From NCBI RefSeq assembly GCF_024055605.1, contig NZ_JAMXLX010000008.1, forward strand, positions 7,501 to 71,500: 64,000 nt of DNA, read 5' to 3'. The stretch is from Ciceribacter sichuanensis (GTDB lineage Bacteria > Pseudomonadota > Alphaproteobacteria > Rhizobiales > Rhizobiaceae). The notes beneath the pieces were generated by a model. That model was not told the origin of the DNA and did not search any database. It worked only from the letters and a program-made list of their open reading frames with translations. A program made the translations under genes and the position numbers. This document shows, one piece after another, positions 27,459-36,082 of this stretch (positions within the stretch are counted from its first letter, which is position 1; every line of letters starts with the position of its first letter).

Positions 27459-29465
27459 TTGCGACAGACGGGACTGTTGAAACGCTGGCTGCTCCTCGTG
27501 GCCTGCGCCGTCGCGTTCTGTGCTCTCCTGGCTGCAATCCATGTCTTCCGCCAACAGTCGAGCTTTGCCGCGACCACGGAACTGCTGGTAGACCCGGCCG
27601 ACCTCGCAACGACCAACACGAATGGTGGGGTAAGAAGCACCCGCCCCGATCCGTCCACTCTCGACAGTCAGATCTATGTGTTGCAGTCACGCCGGGTTCT
27701 CGACGCCATCGCCACCGAACTCGACCTGGCAAACGACCCGGTTTTCGCCACGCGAAGCGCCTTATCGGACCAGGCCCCTCCCGCTATGCCGAGCGCCATC
27801 ACCGAAAGGTTGCGGGCGCGCCTGACCATCGCCAGGGCCGGCAAATCCAGCGTCTTCAGGATCACCGCCAAACATCCGGACGGAACACGTGCGGCACAGA
27901 TCGCCGACACCGCGGCAAACGTCTATCTCCGGCAATTGAAGGAGGCGCGCGATGAAGAGACGAAACGCACCGCCGATGCCCTCACCGCAAGGGTGGACGA
28001 ACTGGGAGAGAGCGTTCGCAAGGCCGATCTCGCCTTGGAAACGTTCAAGGCGGAAAACGGCCTTGTCGGTGCCGAGCAGGTGGGACAGCTGGCCGACCAG
28101 CAGCTCGCCAACCTCAACCAGCAACTGCTTGATGCCCGCAATACCGAGGAACAGCAGCGCACCATATACGAACAGGCGCGCAACCTGACAGTCGGTTCGC
28201 TGGAACAGGGAACCATTCCCGAAGTCCTTCAATCCGGCGCCATCGCGCGCTTGCGCGAACGTTTTGATGCGTTGCAGGAGAGGTATTCGGAACTCGCCAT
28301 CCATCTCGGCCCGGACCATCCGCAGATGCGCGCCATCGACACGCAGATGACCAGTGTGAAGCAGACGATGCGGACGGAGATCGACCGTCTCAGGCAATCG
28401 CTGCGATCCAGCTACCAGCGCGCAACCGCCAACACCCGTTCGCTTGCCGGTCAACTGGAGATCCTGACAAAAGCAAGCGTCGACAGCGCTGCCGTCCGAA
28501 GCAGGCTGCGTCAGCTCGAGACCGAGGCCGAAGCGACGCACGCGCCCTACAGGGAAGCAATGGACCGGGTAGAGGAATACAGGCGGCAGCAATCCCTTGT
28601 GACGCTCAATTCACGCATCCTCACTGCCGCCGTGCCGGTGGAAAGGCAACCACCCGTCAGGATATGGCCTCTTCTGGGGGCTGTCCTGCTTGGCGGCCTC
28701 GCCATCGGTAGCGGCCTCACCTTCCTGACCCGCCTGCCTGTCTCCAGACGCTTGTCGGAACAAACCCTCATGAAACAGACCGGCTTCCCGATCCTTGGCC
28801 GCGTCTCTTCCGCGATGCAGGCAACCCGGAAATCCTCCGGCCTCTCACGGCTCCTGCGGTTTGGCCGGTCAACCCGCACGGCATCGCCCCGGGCTGCCAA
28901 TGACGGCATTCACGATGTGGCGGACAGGCTACAGGCTGCCATGCCATCGGGACGTCGAGGGACGGTTCTCTTGCTCGGCATCGGCGATATCGACGAACCG
29001 CGCGGGGTGGCAGCGGACGTCGTGCAGGCGCTGGTCGACGCCGGCCGCGATATTCTATACGCCCCCGGTGCATTGAAGCCAAAGGTAACACGCCTAGGCA
29101 CTGCGCCTCGACAGGGGGTAACGGGCCTTGCCGACGCGGCAACGGAAGGATCAGCTCCGCTCGCGGAACTCCTGAAATACGAACATCTAGCCTCGGCGGG
29201 GAAAGTGACGGCTTTCGCCGGCATCGGTCGCACCTTCTCCCGCTACGACAATATTTCTCACCCTTCGAATGCCGACATGGTGGTCATCAACGCCTGCGGA
29301 ACACCGGCAGCGAAATGTCTTCCCCAACTCGTTCATGAAGCCGATACGATCGTGGTTCTCATGGAGATCGGCCGGACAACCGGTTCCGACGTCGACGATC
29401 TCCTCGAAACACTGGGCTACAGCCGTGACATCGTACTCGGCATCGTTCTCGTGGAGCCGGCCTGA
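27459..29465 (+). CDS. Wzz/GumC-type polysaccharide chain-length protein with degenerate kinase-like domain
   Basis: A polysaccharide co-polymerase of about 668 residues. The first membrane helix is at residues 8-28, then a Wzz domain (ATTELLVDP), a long periplasmic coiled coil (about 160-400), a second helix at about 400-420 (LLGAVLLGGLAIGSGLTFL) and a C-terminal cytoplasmic domain. The last resembles the tyrosine autokinase fold, but the place of the Walker A motif reads LLGIGDIDEPRGV with no lysine, and there is no C-terminal tyrosine cluster. It is probably catalytically dead and structural. The start is uncertain: TTG at 27459 is used because no ATG or GTG with a ribosome-binding site precedes the first helix. 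It is divergent from the glycosyltransferase operon. Confidence 0.78.
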   Translation: MRQTGLLKRWLLLVACAVAFCALLAAIHVFRQQSSFAATTELLVDPADLATTNTNGGVRSTRPDPSTLDSQIYVLQSRRVLDAIATELDLANDPVFATRSALSDQAPPAMPSAITERLRARLTIARAGKSSVFRITAKHPDGTRAAQIADTAANVYLRQLKEARDEETKRTADALTARVDELGESVRKADLALETFKAENGLVGAEQVGQLADQQLANLNQQLLDARNTEEQQRTIYEQARNLTVGSLEQGTIPEVLQSGAIARLRERFDALQERYSELAIHLGPDHPQMRAIDTQMTSVKQTMRTEIDRLRQSLRSSYQRATANTRSLAGQLEILTKASVDSAAVRSRLRQLETEAEATHAPYREAMDRVEEYRRQQSLVTLNSRILTAAVPVERQPPVRIWPLLGAVLLGGLAIGSGLTFLTRLPVSRRLSEQTLMKQTGFPILGRVSSAMQATRKSSGLSRLLRFGRSTRTASPRAANDGIHDVADRLQAAMPSGRRGTVLLLGIGDIDEPRGVAADVVQALVDAGRDILYAPGALKPKVTRLGTAPRQGVTGLADAATEGSAPLAELLKYEHLASAGKVTAFAGIGRTFSRYDNISHPSNADMVVINACGTPAAKCLPQLVHEADTIVVLMEIGRTTGSDVDDLLETLGYSRDIVLGIVLVEPA

Positions 29466-29562
29466 AAAGGCACCCAGCCGGCATCTCCCTTGCAAGCTTT
29501 TCCGCACTCATGTTTTCTGGCCGCACGGCAATTGGCATCGAAATTCCGGGACGCGGAGCAGC

Positions 29563-30522
29563 ATGCGGGAAACCGACAACAATGTGCAGGATGTGGGTTT
29601 CATTCTGATCCCCGGCTTTGCCCTCATGTGCTATGCCTCCGCCGTCGAGCCGCTGCGGGCGGTCAACCTGCTTGCCGGGCGGGAACTCTATCGCGTCCAC
29701 GTGTATTCGCCGTCAGGTGAACTTGTTCCCTCCTCTTCTGGCGCCGTCGTCCCCGCCGAACCGCTGGCTTCGGCGAAGCGGGAACGTCTGCATTCGCTCT
29801 TCGTCATTGCCGGCGGCCATCCCTCCGGCTGGCAATGGCCGACCGTTCATGCCAGCCTGCGCGCCTTCGAGCGTGATGGCGTGACGATCGGCGGGATATC
29901 GGGCGGACCCTATCTGCTTGCTGCCGCCGGCCTCCTGACCGATCACCGCTTCACCATCCACTGGGAACACGCACCTGCTCTCATCGAGGATTTTCCGGGC
30001 CTCAAGCCCGAGCAGGCGCGCTATATCTTCGACCGCAATCTCCTGACCTGCGGCGGCGGTGTGGCGCCTCTCGACATGATGCATGCACTGATATCCGCCC
30101 GCTTCGGCCCCGCCTTCGCCACCCGCGTCAGCGACTGGTACCTGCATACCCATGTCGCCTCATCCGCCGAACCTCAGCGGGCTTCACTCGCCGAACGCCA
30201 TGGCCTTCATCATCCGGCGCTGCTCGCAGTGCTTGAGAAGATGGAAGCGACGATCGAACATCCGCTCGACCGGGATGCCATGGCGCGGTTTGCCGGTATC
30301 ACGCCCCGCCATCTCGACCGGTTGTTCGCCGAACATCTCGCCTCGACCTTCCTGCAGGAATACCGTCGGCTCAGGCTCGAACACGCCCGCAAGCTGCTTC
30401 AACAGAGCGCCCTTTCCGTGTCGGAAATCGCCTTCGCCTGCGGCTTTGCCAGCCCCGCCCATTTTGCCCGCCGCTACCGGGAACTCTACGGCACCACGCC
30501 GAAAAAGGGCCGCAGCCTGTGA
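29563..30522 (+). CDS. glxA: GlxA-family AraC regulator (DJ-1/PfpI-like plus AraC HTH)
   Basis: A 319-residue regulator starting at the ATG at 29563. Residues 8-175 form a class-I-amidotransferase/DJ-1-like domain (GFILIPGFALMCYASAVEPLRAVN, TIGGISGGPYLLAAAGLL), and residues 215-315 two AraC helix-turn-helices (RDAMARFAGITPRHLDRLFAEH; SVSEIAFACGFASPAHFARRYRELYG). It stands just before glxBCD in the same order as the Sinorhizobium meliloti glxABCD genes and most likely activates them. Related proteins such as GbdR and CdhR respond to quaternary amines or amino acids; the inducer here is unknown. Confidence 0.87.
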   Translation: MRETDNNVQDVGFILIPGFALMCYASAVEPLRAVNLLAGRELYRVHVYSPSGELVPSSSGAVVPAEPLASAKRERLHSLFVIAGGHPSGWQWPTVHASLRAFERDGVTIGGISGGPYLLAAAGLLTDHRFTIHWEHAPALIEDFPGLKPEQARYIFDRNLLTCGGGVAPLDMMHALISARFGPAFATRVSDWYLHTHVASSAEPQRASLAERHGLHHPALLAVLEKMEATIEHPLDRDAMARFAGITPRHLDRLFAEHLASTFLQEYRRLRLEHARKLLQQSALSVSEIAFACGFASPAHFARRYRELYGTTPKKGRSL

Positions 30523-30613
30523 ATTGACGGCTAAACCTTCGCCACATTCAACATAAATTTCACTGTAGGAAATTAAATTTCTCTCGGGTTGATTTGGAGT
30601 TTTTCCTTTGCTA

Positions 30614-30637
30614 GCCATTGTGCAGTTGCACACTGGC
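30614..30637. promoter_or_regulatory. Operator-like palindrome upstream of glxB
   Basis: TGTGCA-GT-TGCACA (30619-30632) is a perfect palindrome, and outer arms GCCA (30614-30617) and TGGC (30634-30637) extend it to 24 bases with one mismatched pair. It ends just before the glxB ribosome-binding site, so a bound protein would block transcription or translation; regulator unknown. Confidence 0.45.
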
Positions 30638-30650
30638 AAGGAGAAGAGCG

Positions 30651-31556
30651 ATGTGCGGAATCGTCGGCCTGTTCCTCAAGGACAAGAGCCTTGAACCCCA
30701 ACTTGGCGCCCTGCTCTCGGACATGTTGATCACCATGACCGACCGCGGGCCGGATTCGGCGGGCATCGCGATCTATGGCGGCGCGCCCGCGGGCAGGGCC
30801 AAGATCACGGTACAATCCACCGAGCCGGAACAGGAATTACCCGGCCTGGAAGCGGACCTCGCCAAGGCGGGAATTCCGGCAAGCGTGACGCTGAAAAGCA
30901 CCCATGCCGTCATCGAGATCGAGGAAGGCAAGCTTGGCGAGATCCGCTCAGTACTCGCCGAAATCCGTCCCGACATCAGGATCATGGGTTCGGGCGAGAG
31001 CGTCGAGATCTACAAGGAAACCGGCCTGCCGAAGGATGTGGTTTCCCGTTTCGACGTGCGCGCCATGGGCGGTACCCACGGCATCGGCCACACCCGCATG
31101 GCGACGGAAAGCGCGGTCACCACCCTCGGCGCCCACCCCTTCTCCACCGGTCCCGACCAATGCCTCGTGCACAACGGCTCGCTTTCGAACCACAACAACC
31201 TGCGCCGCGAGCTGAAGCGGGAAGGTATGGCCTTCGAAACCGACAACGACTCCGAGGTCGCAGCCGCCTATCTCACCGCGGAAATGGCCAAGGGCAAGGA
31301 TCTTGGCAAGGCGCTGGAAAGCGCCCTCGACGATCTCGATGGCTTCTTCACCTTCGTCGTCGGCACGAAATCCGGCTTCGGCGTGCTGCGCGATCCGATC
31401 GCCTGCAAGCCTGCAGTAATGGCCGAGACCGACCAGTACGTCGCCTTCGGCTCCGAATATCGTGCACTCGTCGGCCTGCCCGGCATCGAAAACGCCAGGA
31501 TCTGGGAGCCGGAACCGGCGACCGTCTATTTCTGGGATCACGAGAAAGCCGCCTGA
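30651..31556 (+). CDS. glxB: Glutamine amidotransferase class II, GlxB (glutamate-synthase N-terminal-like)
   Basis: A 301-residue Ntn-type glutaminase whose mature N-terminal nucleophile is Cys2 (MCGIVGLFLKD). GGTHGIGHTRMATESAVTTLGAHPF and HNGSLSNHNNLRREL mark the substrate pocket, as in the amidotransferase domain of glutamate synthase and in MgsA of N-methylglutamate synthase. The ATG at 30651 follows AAGGAG. It supplies ammonia from glutamine to the partner synthase subunits GlxC and GlxD, which follow 3 and 14 bases after the preceding gene. Role in the complex is by homology; the physiological product is not settled. Confidence 0.88.
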   Translation: MCGIVGLFLKDKSLEPQLGALLSDMLITMTDRGPDSAGIAIYGGAPAGRAKITVQSTEPEQELPGLEADLAKAGIPASVTLKSTHAVIEIEEGKLGEIRSVLAEIRPDIRIMGSGESVEIYKETGLPKDVVSRFDVRAMGGTHGIGHTRMATESAVTTLGAHPFSTGPDQCLVHNGSLSNHNNLRRELKREGMAFETDNDSEVAAAYLTAEMAKGKDLGKALESALDDLDGFFTFVVGTKSGFGVLRDPIACKPAVMAETDQYVAFGSEYRALVGLPGIENARIWEPEPATVYFWDHEKAA

Positions 31557-31559
31557 ACC

Positions 31560-32246
31560 ATGCCAGTCTTTGACCTCTCCCAAACGCCGCTCCGCGAACT
31601 CAACAGCGCCCTTCACCAGATAGAGAAGGGTGCCAACGACACCGTCTTCGAAGTGGTGAACCCGCGCGGCAGCCACGCCGTCGCCGTCGGCATCGACAGC
31701 CCCGTTACCGTCGAGGTGAAGGGTTCCGTTGGGTACTATTGCGCCGGCATGAACGACGGCGGCACGGTCACCGTGCACGGTTCGGCCGGTCCCGGCGTCG
31801 CCGAGAACATGATGTCCGGCACTGTCGTCATCGAAGGCGATGCTTCGCAATATGCCGGCGCAACCGGCCGCGGCGGGCTTCTCGTTATCAAGGGCAATGC
31901 CGCCTCGCGCTGCGGCATCTCGATGAAGGGTATCGACATCGTCGTCCATGGCAGCATCGGCCACATGTCCGCCTTCATGGGGCAATCAGGCCATTTGGTC
32001 GTGCTCGGCGATGCCGGCGAGGCCCTGGGCGACAGTCTCTACGAAGCGAAGCTCTTCGTGCGCGGCACGGTGAAAAGCCTCGGCGCGGATTGCGTCGAAA
32101 AACAGATGAAGCCGAAGCATCTCGAAAAGCTCGCCGCTCTCCTGGAGAAGGCAGGCGTCAAAGACGTCAAGCCGGAAGAGTTCAAGCGCTACGGCTCCGC
32201 CCGCAAGCTCTACAATTTCAACATCGACAACGCCGACGCGTACTGA
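31560..32246 (+). CDS. glxC: GlxC, GXGXG-domain subunit (glutamate synthase subunit 3-like)
   Basis: A 228-residue right-handed beta-helix protein equivalent to the C-terminal domain of glutamate synthase large subunit and to MgsB. Repeated glycine-rich turns are obvious: GTVTVHGSAGPGVAENMMSG, GTVVIEGDASQYAGATGRGG and VVHGSIGHMSAFMGQSG. This domain is structural and couples the amidotransferase channel to the FMN domain. It is encoded between them as a separate subunit, 3 bases after glxB. Confidence 0.88.
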   Translation: MPVFDLSQTPLRELNSALHQIEKGANDTVFEVVNPRGSHAVAVGIDSPVTVEVKGSVGYYCAGMNDGGTVTVHGSAGPGVAENMMSGTVVIEGDASQYAGATGRGGLLVIKGNAASRCGISMKGIDIVVHGSIGHMSAFMGQSGHLVVLGDAGEALGDSLYEAKLFVRGTVKSLGADCVEKQMKPKHLEKLAALLEKAGVKDVKPEEFKRYGSARKLYNFNIDNADAY

Positions 32247-32260
32247 GGCGAGGAACAGCC

Positions 32261-33589
32261 ATGAGCTATCAGAACCCCTACACCCCGCCGCGCAAGTCAG
32301 CCACCTTCGACGACTATACGCTTGCCGAAATCCGCCGCGCGGCAGCAACCGGCATCTATGACATTCGCGGTGGCGGCACCAAGCGCAAGGTGCCCCATTT
32401 CGACGACCTCCTGTTCCTTGGCGCGTCGATCTCCCGCTATCCGCTCGAAGGTTACCGCGAGAAATGCGACACCTCGGTCGTTCTAGGCACCCGATTTGCT
32501 AAGAAGCCTATCGAGCTGAAGATCCCGATCACCATTGCCGGCATGAGCTTCGGCGCGCTTTCCGGCAATGCCAAGGAAGCGCTAGGACGCGGCGCGACGC
32601 TCGCCGGAACCTCCACCACGACGGGTGACGGCGGCATGACCGACGAGGAGCGCGGCCACTCGGAAAAGCTCGTCTACCAGTACCTGCCCTCCCGCTACGG
32701 CATGAACCCGAAGGATCTCCGCCGCGCCGATGCGATCGAGGTCGTGGTCGGACAGGGCGCCAAGCCCGGCGGCGGCGGCATGCTGCTTGGCCAGAAGATT
32801 TCCGACCGCGTCGCCGAAATGCGCACTTTGCCCAAGGGTATCGACCAGCGTTCGGCCTGCCGTCACCCCGACTGGACCGGCCCCGACGATCTGGAAATCA
32901 AGATCCTTGAGCTGCGCGAAATCACCGACTGGGAAAAACCCATCTACATCAAGGTCGGCGGCGCACGCCCATACTATGACACGGCACTGGCCGTGAAGGC
33001 CGGGGCCGATGTCGTGGTTCTCGACGGCATGCAGGGCGGCACCGCAGCAACGCAGGACGTCTTCATCGAACATGTCGGTATGCCGACACTCGCCTGCATC
33101 CGTCCGGCCGTGCAGGCGCTTCAGGATCTCGGCATGCACCGCAAGGTCCAGCTCGTCGTTTCCGGTGGTATTCGGTCGGGCGCCGACGTCGCCAAGGCGC
33201 TGGCGCTCGGCGCCGATGCCGTTTCGATCGGCACCGCCGCGCTGGTCGCCATCGGCGACAACGATCCCCATTGGGAGGCGGAATACCAAAAGCTCGGCAC
33301 CACGGCCGGCGCCTATGACGACTGGCACGAGGGCAAGGACCCCGCCGGCATCACCACGCAGGACCCGGAACTCGCCAGGCGGCTCGATCCGGAGATCGCC
33401 GGCCGCAGGCTCGCAAACTACCTGAAGGTCATGACGCTCGAGGCCCAGACCATCGCCCGCGCCTGCGGCAAGAACAAGCTTCATAATCTGGAGCCGGAAG
33501 ACCTCTGCGCGCTGACCATGGAAGCCGCCGCCATGGCGCAGGTGCCACTTGCCGGCACCAGCTGGTACCCCGGCAAGGGAGGTTTCTGA
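32261..33589 (+). CDS. glxD: GlxD, FMN-dependent glutamate synthase-like subunit
   Basis: A 442-residue TIM-barrel flavoprotein matching the FMN-binding synthase domain of glutamate synthase (and MgsC). ITIAGMSFGALSGNAKEALGRGA, GQGAKPGGGGMLLGQKIS, VLDGMQGGTAATQDVF and VSGGIRSGADVAKALALGADAVSIGTAAL mark the flavin and substrate sites. The ATG at 32261 follows GAGGCGAGG; the longer open frame upstream is a shadow of glxC. With GlxB and GlxC it makes a three-subunit version of a normally single-chain enzyme. The acceptor may be 2-oxoglutarate with ammonia or an amine such as methylamine. Confidence 0.88.
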   Translation: MSYQNPYTPPRKSATFDDYTLAEIRRAAATGIYDIRGGGTKRKVPHFDDLLFLGASISRYPLEGYREKCDTSVVLGTRFAKKPIELKIPITIAGMSFGALSGNAKEALGRGATLAGTSTTTGDGGMTDEERGHSEKLVYQYLPSRYGMNPKDLRRADAIEVVVGQGAKPGGGGMLLGQKISDRVAEMRTLPKGIDQRSACRHPDWTGPDDLEIKILELREITDWEKPIYIKVGGARPYYDTALAVKAGADVVVLDGMQGGTAATQDVFIEHVGMPTLACIRPAVQALQDLGMHRKVQLVVSGGIRSGADVAKALALGADAVSIGTAALVAIGDNDPHWEAEYQKLGTTAGAYDDWHEGKDPAGITTQDPELARRLDPEIAGRRLANYLKVMTLEAQTIARACGKNKLHNLEPEDLCALTMEAAAMAQVPLAGTSWYPGKGGF

Positions 33590-33653
33590 TCCTCCCAGCC
33601 AACCCCGCTTACATCGCCAGAAGTGTCTTCATAAAATCCAAAAGGGGAACGAA

Positions 33654-34961
33654 GTGACACTGGATCTCGAAAGCTATGCCAAGGAGCATGGCGTCAAATA
33701 TTTCATGATCAGTTATACCGATCTCTTCGGCGGACAGCGGGCAAAGCTCGTTCCCACCGCGGCGATCAAGGGCATGCAGGAGGAAGGCGCGGGTTTTGCC
33801 GGCTTCGCCACATGGCTCGACATGACGCCGGCCCATCCAGACCTTTTCGCTTTGCCGGACGCCTCTTCCGTCATACAGCTCCCTTGGAAGAAGGAAGTCG
33901 CCTGGGTGGCGGCCGACTGCTACATGGAAGGAAAGCCGGTCGAGCAGGCTCCGCGCAACGTGTTGAAACGGCTGATCGCGGAAGCCGCCGCCGACGGGAT
34001 GCGCGTAAAGACCGGCGTTGAGGCCGAATTCTTCCTGATTTCCGCCGACGGCTCGGAAATCTCCGACCGAGCCGATACTGCCGAGAAACCCTGCTACGAC
34101 CAGCAGGCGCTGCTGCGTCGCTACGATGTGATTTCCGAAATCTGCGACTACATGCTGGAACTTGGCTGGGGTCCCTACCAGAACGACCACGAGGACGCGA
34201 ACGGCCAGTTCGAGATGAACTGGGAATTCGACGACGCGCTGAAAACCGCCGACAAGCACTCCTTCTTCAAGTTCATGGTGAAATCGGTCGCGGAGAAACA
34301 TGGGCTTCGCGCTACCTTCATGCCGAAACCCTTCAAGGGATTGACCGGCAATGGCTGCCATTGCCACATCTCGGTCTGGGATGCACACGGCAAGGTCAAT
34401 GTCTTTGCCGATGGCGACGCGGACTTCGGCCTTTCGGCCAAGGGCCGAAATTTCCTCGGCGGCATCATGGCGCATGCCTCGGCAATCGCCGCCATTACCA
34501 ATCCAACGGTCAACTCCTACAAGCGCATCAACGCGCCGCGCACCATCTCCGGCGCCACATGGTCGCCGAACACCGTCACCTGGACCGGCAACAACCGCAC
34601 CCATATGGTGCGCGTGCCCGGCCCCGGCCGCTTCGAACTGCGTCTGCCTGACGGCGCCGTGAACCCCTATCTCCTGCAGGCCGTCATCATCGCCTGCGGT
34701 ATCAACGGCGTCCGCAACAAGGCCGACCCCGGCCCGCACTACGATATCGACATGTATCAGGAAGGCCATCTGGTAAAGGACGCGCCGCGTCTTCCGCTCA
34801 ATCTTCTCGATGCGCTTCGTGAATACGACGGGGATACGCTTTTGAAAGGCGCAATGGGAACGGAGTTTTCCGCCGCCTATCTTAAGCTCAAGCACAATGA
34901 ATGGAACGCCTACGCCGCCCATTTTACCGAGTGGGAACGCACCACCACACTCGATATCTAG
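33654..34961 (+). CDS. glnT: Type III glutamine synthetase / gamma-glutamylmethylamide synthetase
   Basis: A 435-residue glutamine-synthetase-fold ligase. GVEAEFFLIS, NDHEDANGQFEMNW, GNGCHCHISVWD and NNRTHMVRVPGPGRFELRLPDGAVNPYLLQA supply the metal, ATP and glutamate sites. The GTG at 33654 follows AAAAGGGGAA and fits the family length. It joins glutamate to ammonia (GlnT) or methylamine (GmaS). Its place directly after glxBCD is the same as for glnT in Sinorhizobium and mirrors the gmaS-mgsABC order of methylamine users, so the natural amine remains open. A hairpin terminator follows. Confidence 0.88.
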   Translation: MTLDLESYAKEHGVKYFMISYTDLFGGQRAKLVPTAAIKGMQEEGAGFAGFATWLDMTPAHPDLFALPDASSVIQLPWKKEVAWVAADCYMEGKPVEQAPRNVLKRLIAEAAADGMRVKTGVEAEFFLISADGSEISDRADTAEKPCYDQQALLRRYDVISEICDYMLELGWGPYQNDHEDANGQFEMNWEFDDALKTADKHSFFKFMVKSVAEKHGLRATFMPKPFKGLTGNGCHCHISVWDAHGKVNVFADGDADFGLSAKGRNFLGGIMAHASAIAAITNPTVNSYKRINAPRTISGATWSPNTVTWTGNNRTHMVRVPGPGRFELRLPDGAVNPYLLQAVIIACGINGVRNKADPGPHYDIDMYQEGHLVKDAPRLPLNLLDALREYDGDTLLKGAMGTEFSAAYLKLKHNEWNAYAAHFTEWERTTTLDI

Positions 34962-35010
34962 GGCTGCCGGAACTTCCGTTCGGGCGACAATTCGCCATTC
35001 CCGAATCATG

Positions 35011-35035
35011 GCGTCGGATCTATCCGACGCCTTTT
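35011..35035 (+). terminator. Terminator after glnT
   Basis: Perfect 8-base stem GCGTCGGA/TCCGACGC with loop TCTA, followed by CTTTTG. Confidence 0.75.
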
Positions 35036-35088
35036 GATTAGAGTAGAGACAGCCCGCGCGGTTTGCCGAGCGAGTAGAGGATGAGAAC

Positions 35089-35973
35089 ATGACGAGCTAT
35101 GTACTGACGGTTTCCTGCAAGTCCACGAGGGGCATCGTCGCCGCCATTTCCGGTTATCTGGCCGGCGCCGGTTGCAACATTGTCGATAGCTCCCAGTTCG
35201 ATGACCTCGGCACCGGCAAGTTCTTCATGCGCGTGAGCTTCATTTCCGAGGAAGGCGCAAAGCGCGACACGCTGGTGGAAGGCTTTGCCCCGATTGCCGA
35301 GAAGTTCGGCATGGATTGCGAATTCCACGACGCCGCGCAGCGGATGAAGGTGCTCTTGATGGTATCGCGCTTCGGCCACTGCCTGAACGACCTTCTCTAT
35401 CGCTGGAAGATCGGCGCGCTGCCTATCGACATCGTCGGCGTGGTATCGAACCATTTCGATTACCAGAAGGTCGTGGTCAATCACGACATACCCTTTTACC
35501 ACATCAAGGTGACGAAGGAGAACAAGCCGCAGGCGGAAGCACAGCTTCTGGACCTCGTCGAGCAGACCGGCACGGAACTGATCGTGCTCGCCCGCTACAT
35601 GCAGGTGCTGTCCGACAGCCTCTGCAAGAAGATGTCCGGCAAGATCATCAACATTCACCACTCCTTCCTGCCGAGCTTCAAGGGCGCAAACCCCTACAAG
35701 CAGGCCTTCGAACGTGGCGTGAAGCTGATCGGCGCAACCGCCCACTATGTCACCGCGGACCTCGACGAAGGCCCGATCATCGAGCAGGACGTTGCCCGCA
35801 TCACCCATGCCCAGTCCGCGGATGACTATGTTTCGATCGGCCGCGATGTCGAAAGCCAGGTGCTCGCCCGCGCCATACACGCCCATATCCATCATCGCAC
35901 CTTCATCAACGGCAACCGCACCGTCGTCTTCCCGGCCAGCCCGGGTTCCTACGCTTCCGAGCGCATGGGCTGA
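35089..35973 (+). CDS. purU: Formyltetrahydrofolate deformylase
   Basis: A 294-residue enzyme that hydrolyses 10-formyl-THF to formate and THF. Residues 1-80 are an ACT domain (VLTVSCKSTRGIVAAISGYLAGAGCNIVDSSQ); the rest is a formyl-transferase fold with the catalytic region INIHHSFLPSFKGANPYKQA and TADLDEGPIIEQD (Asn, His, Asp). The family uses it to balance one-carbon units and it is frequent beside C1-amine or glycine-betaine catabolic genes. Here it follows glnT after a terminator, so it has its own promoter. Its position supports, but does not prove, a one-carbon role for the glx cluster. Confidence 0.94.
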   Translation: MTSYVLTVSCKSTRGIVAAISGYLAGAGCNIVDSSQFDDLGTGKFFMRVSFISEEGAKRDTLVEGFAPIAEKFGMDCEFHDAAQRMKVLLMVSRFGHCLNDLLYRWKIGALPIDIVGVVSNHFDYQKVVVNHDIPFYHIKVTKENKPQAEAQLLDLVEQTGTELIVLARYMQVLSDSLCKKMSGKIINIHHSFLPSFKGANPYKQAFERGVKLIGATAHYVTADLDEGPIIEQDVARITHAQSADDYVSIGRDVESQVLARAIHAHIHHRTFINGNRTVVFPASPGSYASERMG

Positions 35974-35989
35974 AGACAGCTCGACACAA

Positions 35990-36010
35990 GGGACGGCGAC
36001 CCGCCGTCCC
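35990..36010 (+). terminator. Possible terminator after purU
   Basis: Stem GGGACGGC/GCCGTCCC with a 5-base loop, 17 bases after the purU stop. There is no T-run, so it may only stabilise the 3' end. Confidence 0.45.
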
Positions 36011-36051
36011 GTTGCGGCGTGGTATGGACGCGGTCACTTCCTCTGATAATG

Positions 36052-36063
36052 TCACAGCTGTGA
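36052..36063. promoter_or_regulatory. Perfect 12-base palindrome before the kinase-aminotransferase gene
   Basis: TCACAGCTGTGA is fully self-complementary and ends 19 bases before the start at 36083. It is a candidate operator for control of the hydroxylysine/pipecolate genes; the binding protein is unknown. Confidence 0.4.
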
Positions 36064-36082
36064 TTCACGAGGGGAAACAAGC

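Noticed and set aside
31739..32260. In-frame upstream extension of glxD
   Set aside because: It overlaps glxC and is Arg-rich; the ATG at 32261 has a good ribosome-binding site.
29563..34961. Complete N-methylglutamate pathway for methylamine
   Set aside because: The mgdABCD genes are absent from the window, so only the glx/glnT assignment is supported.
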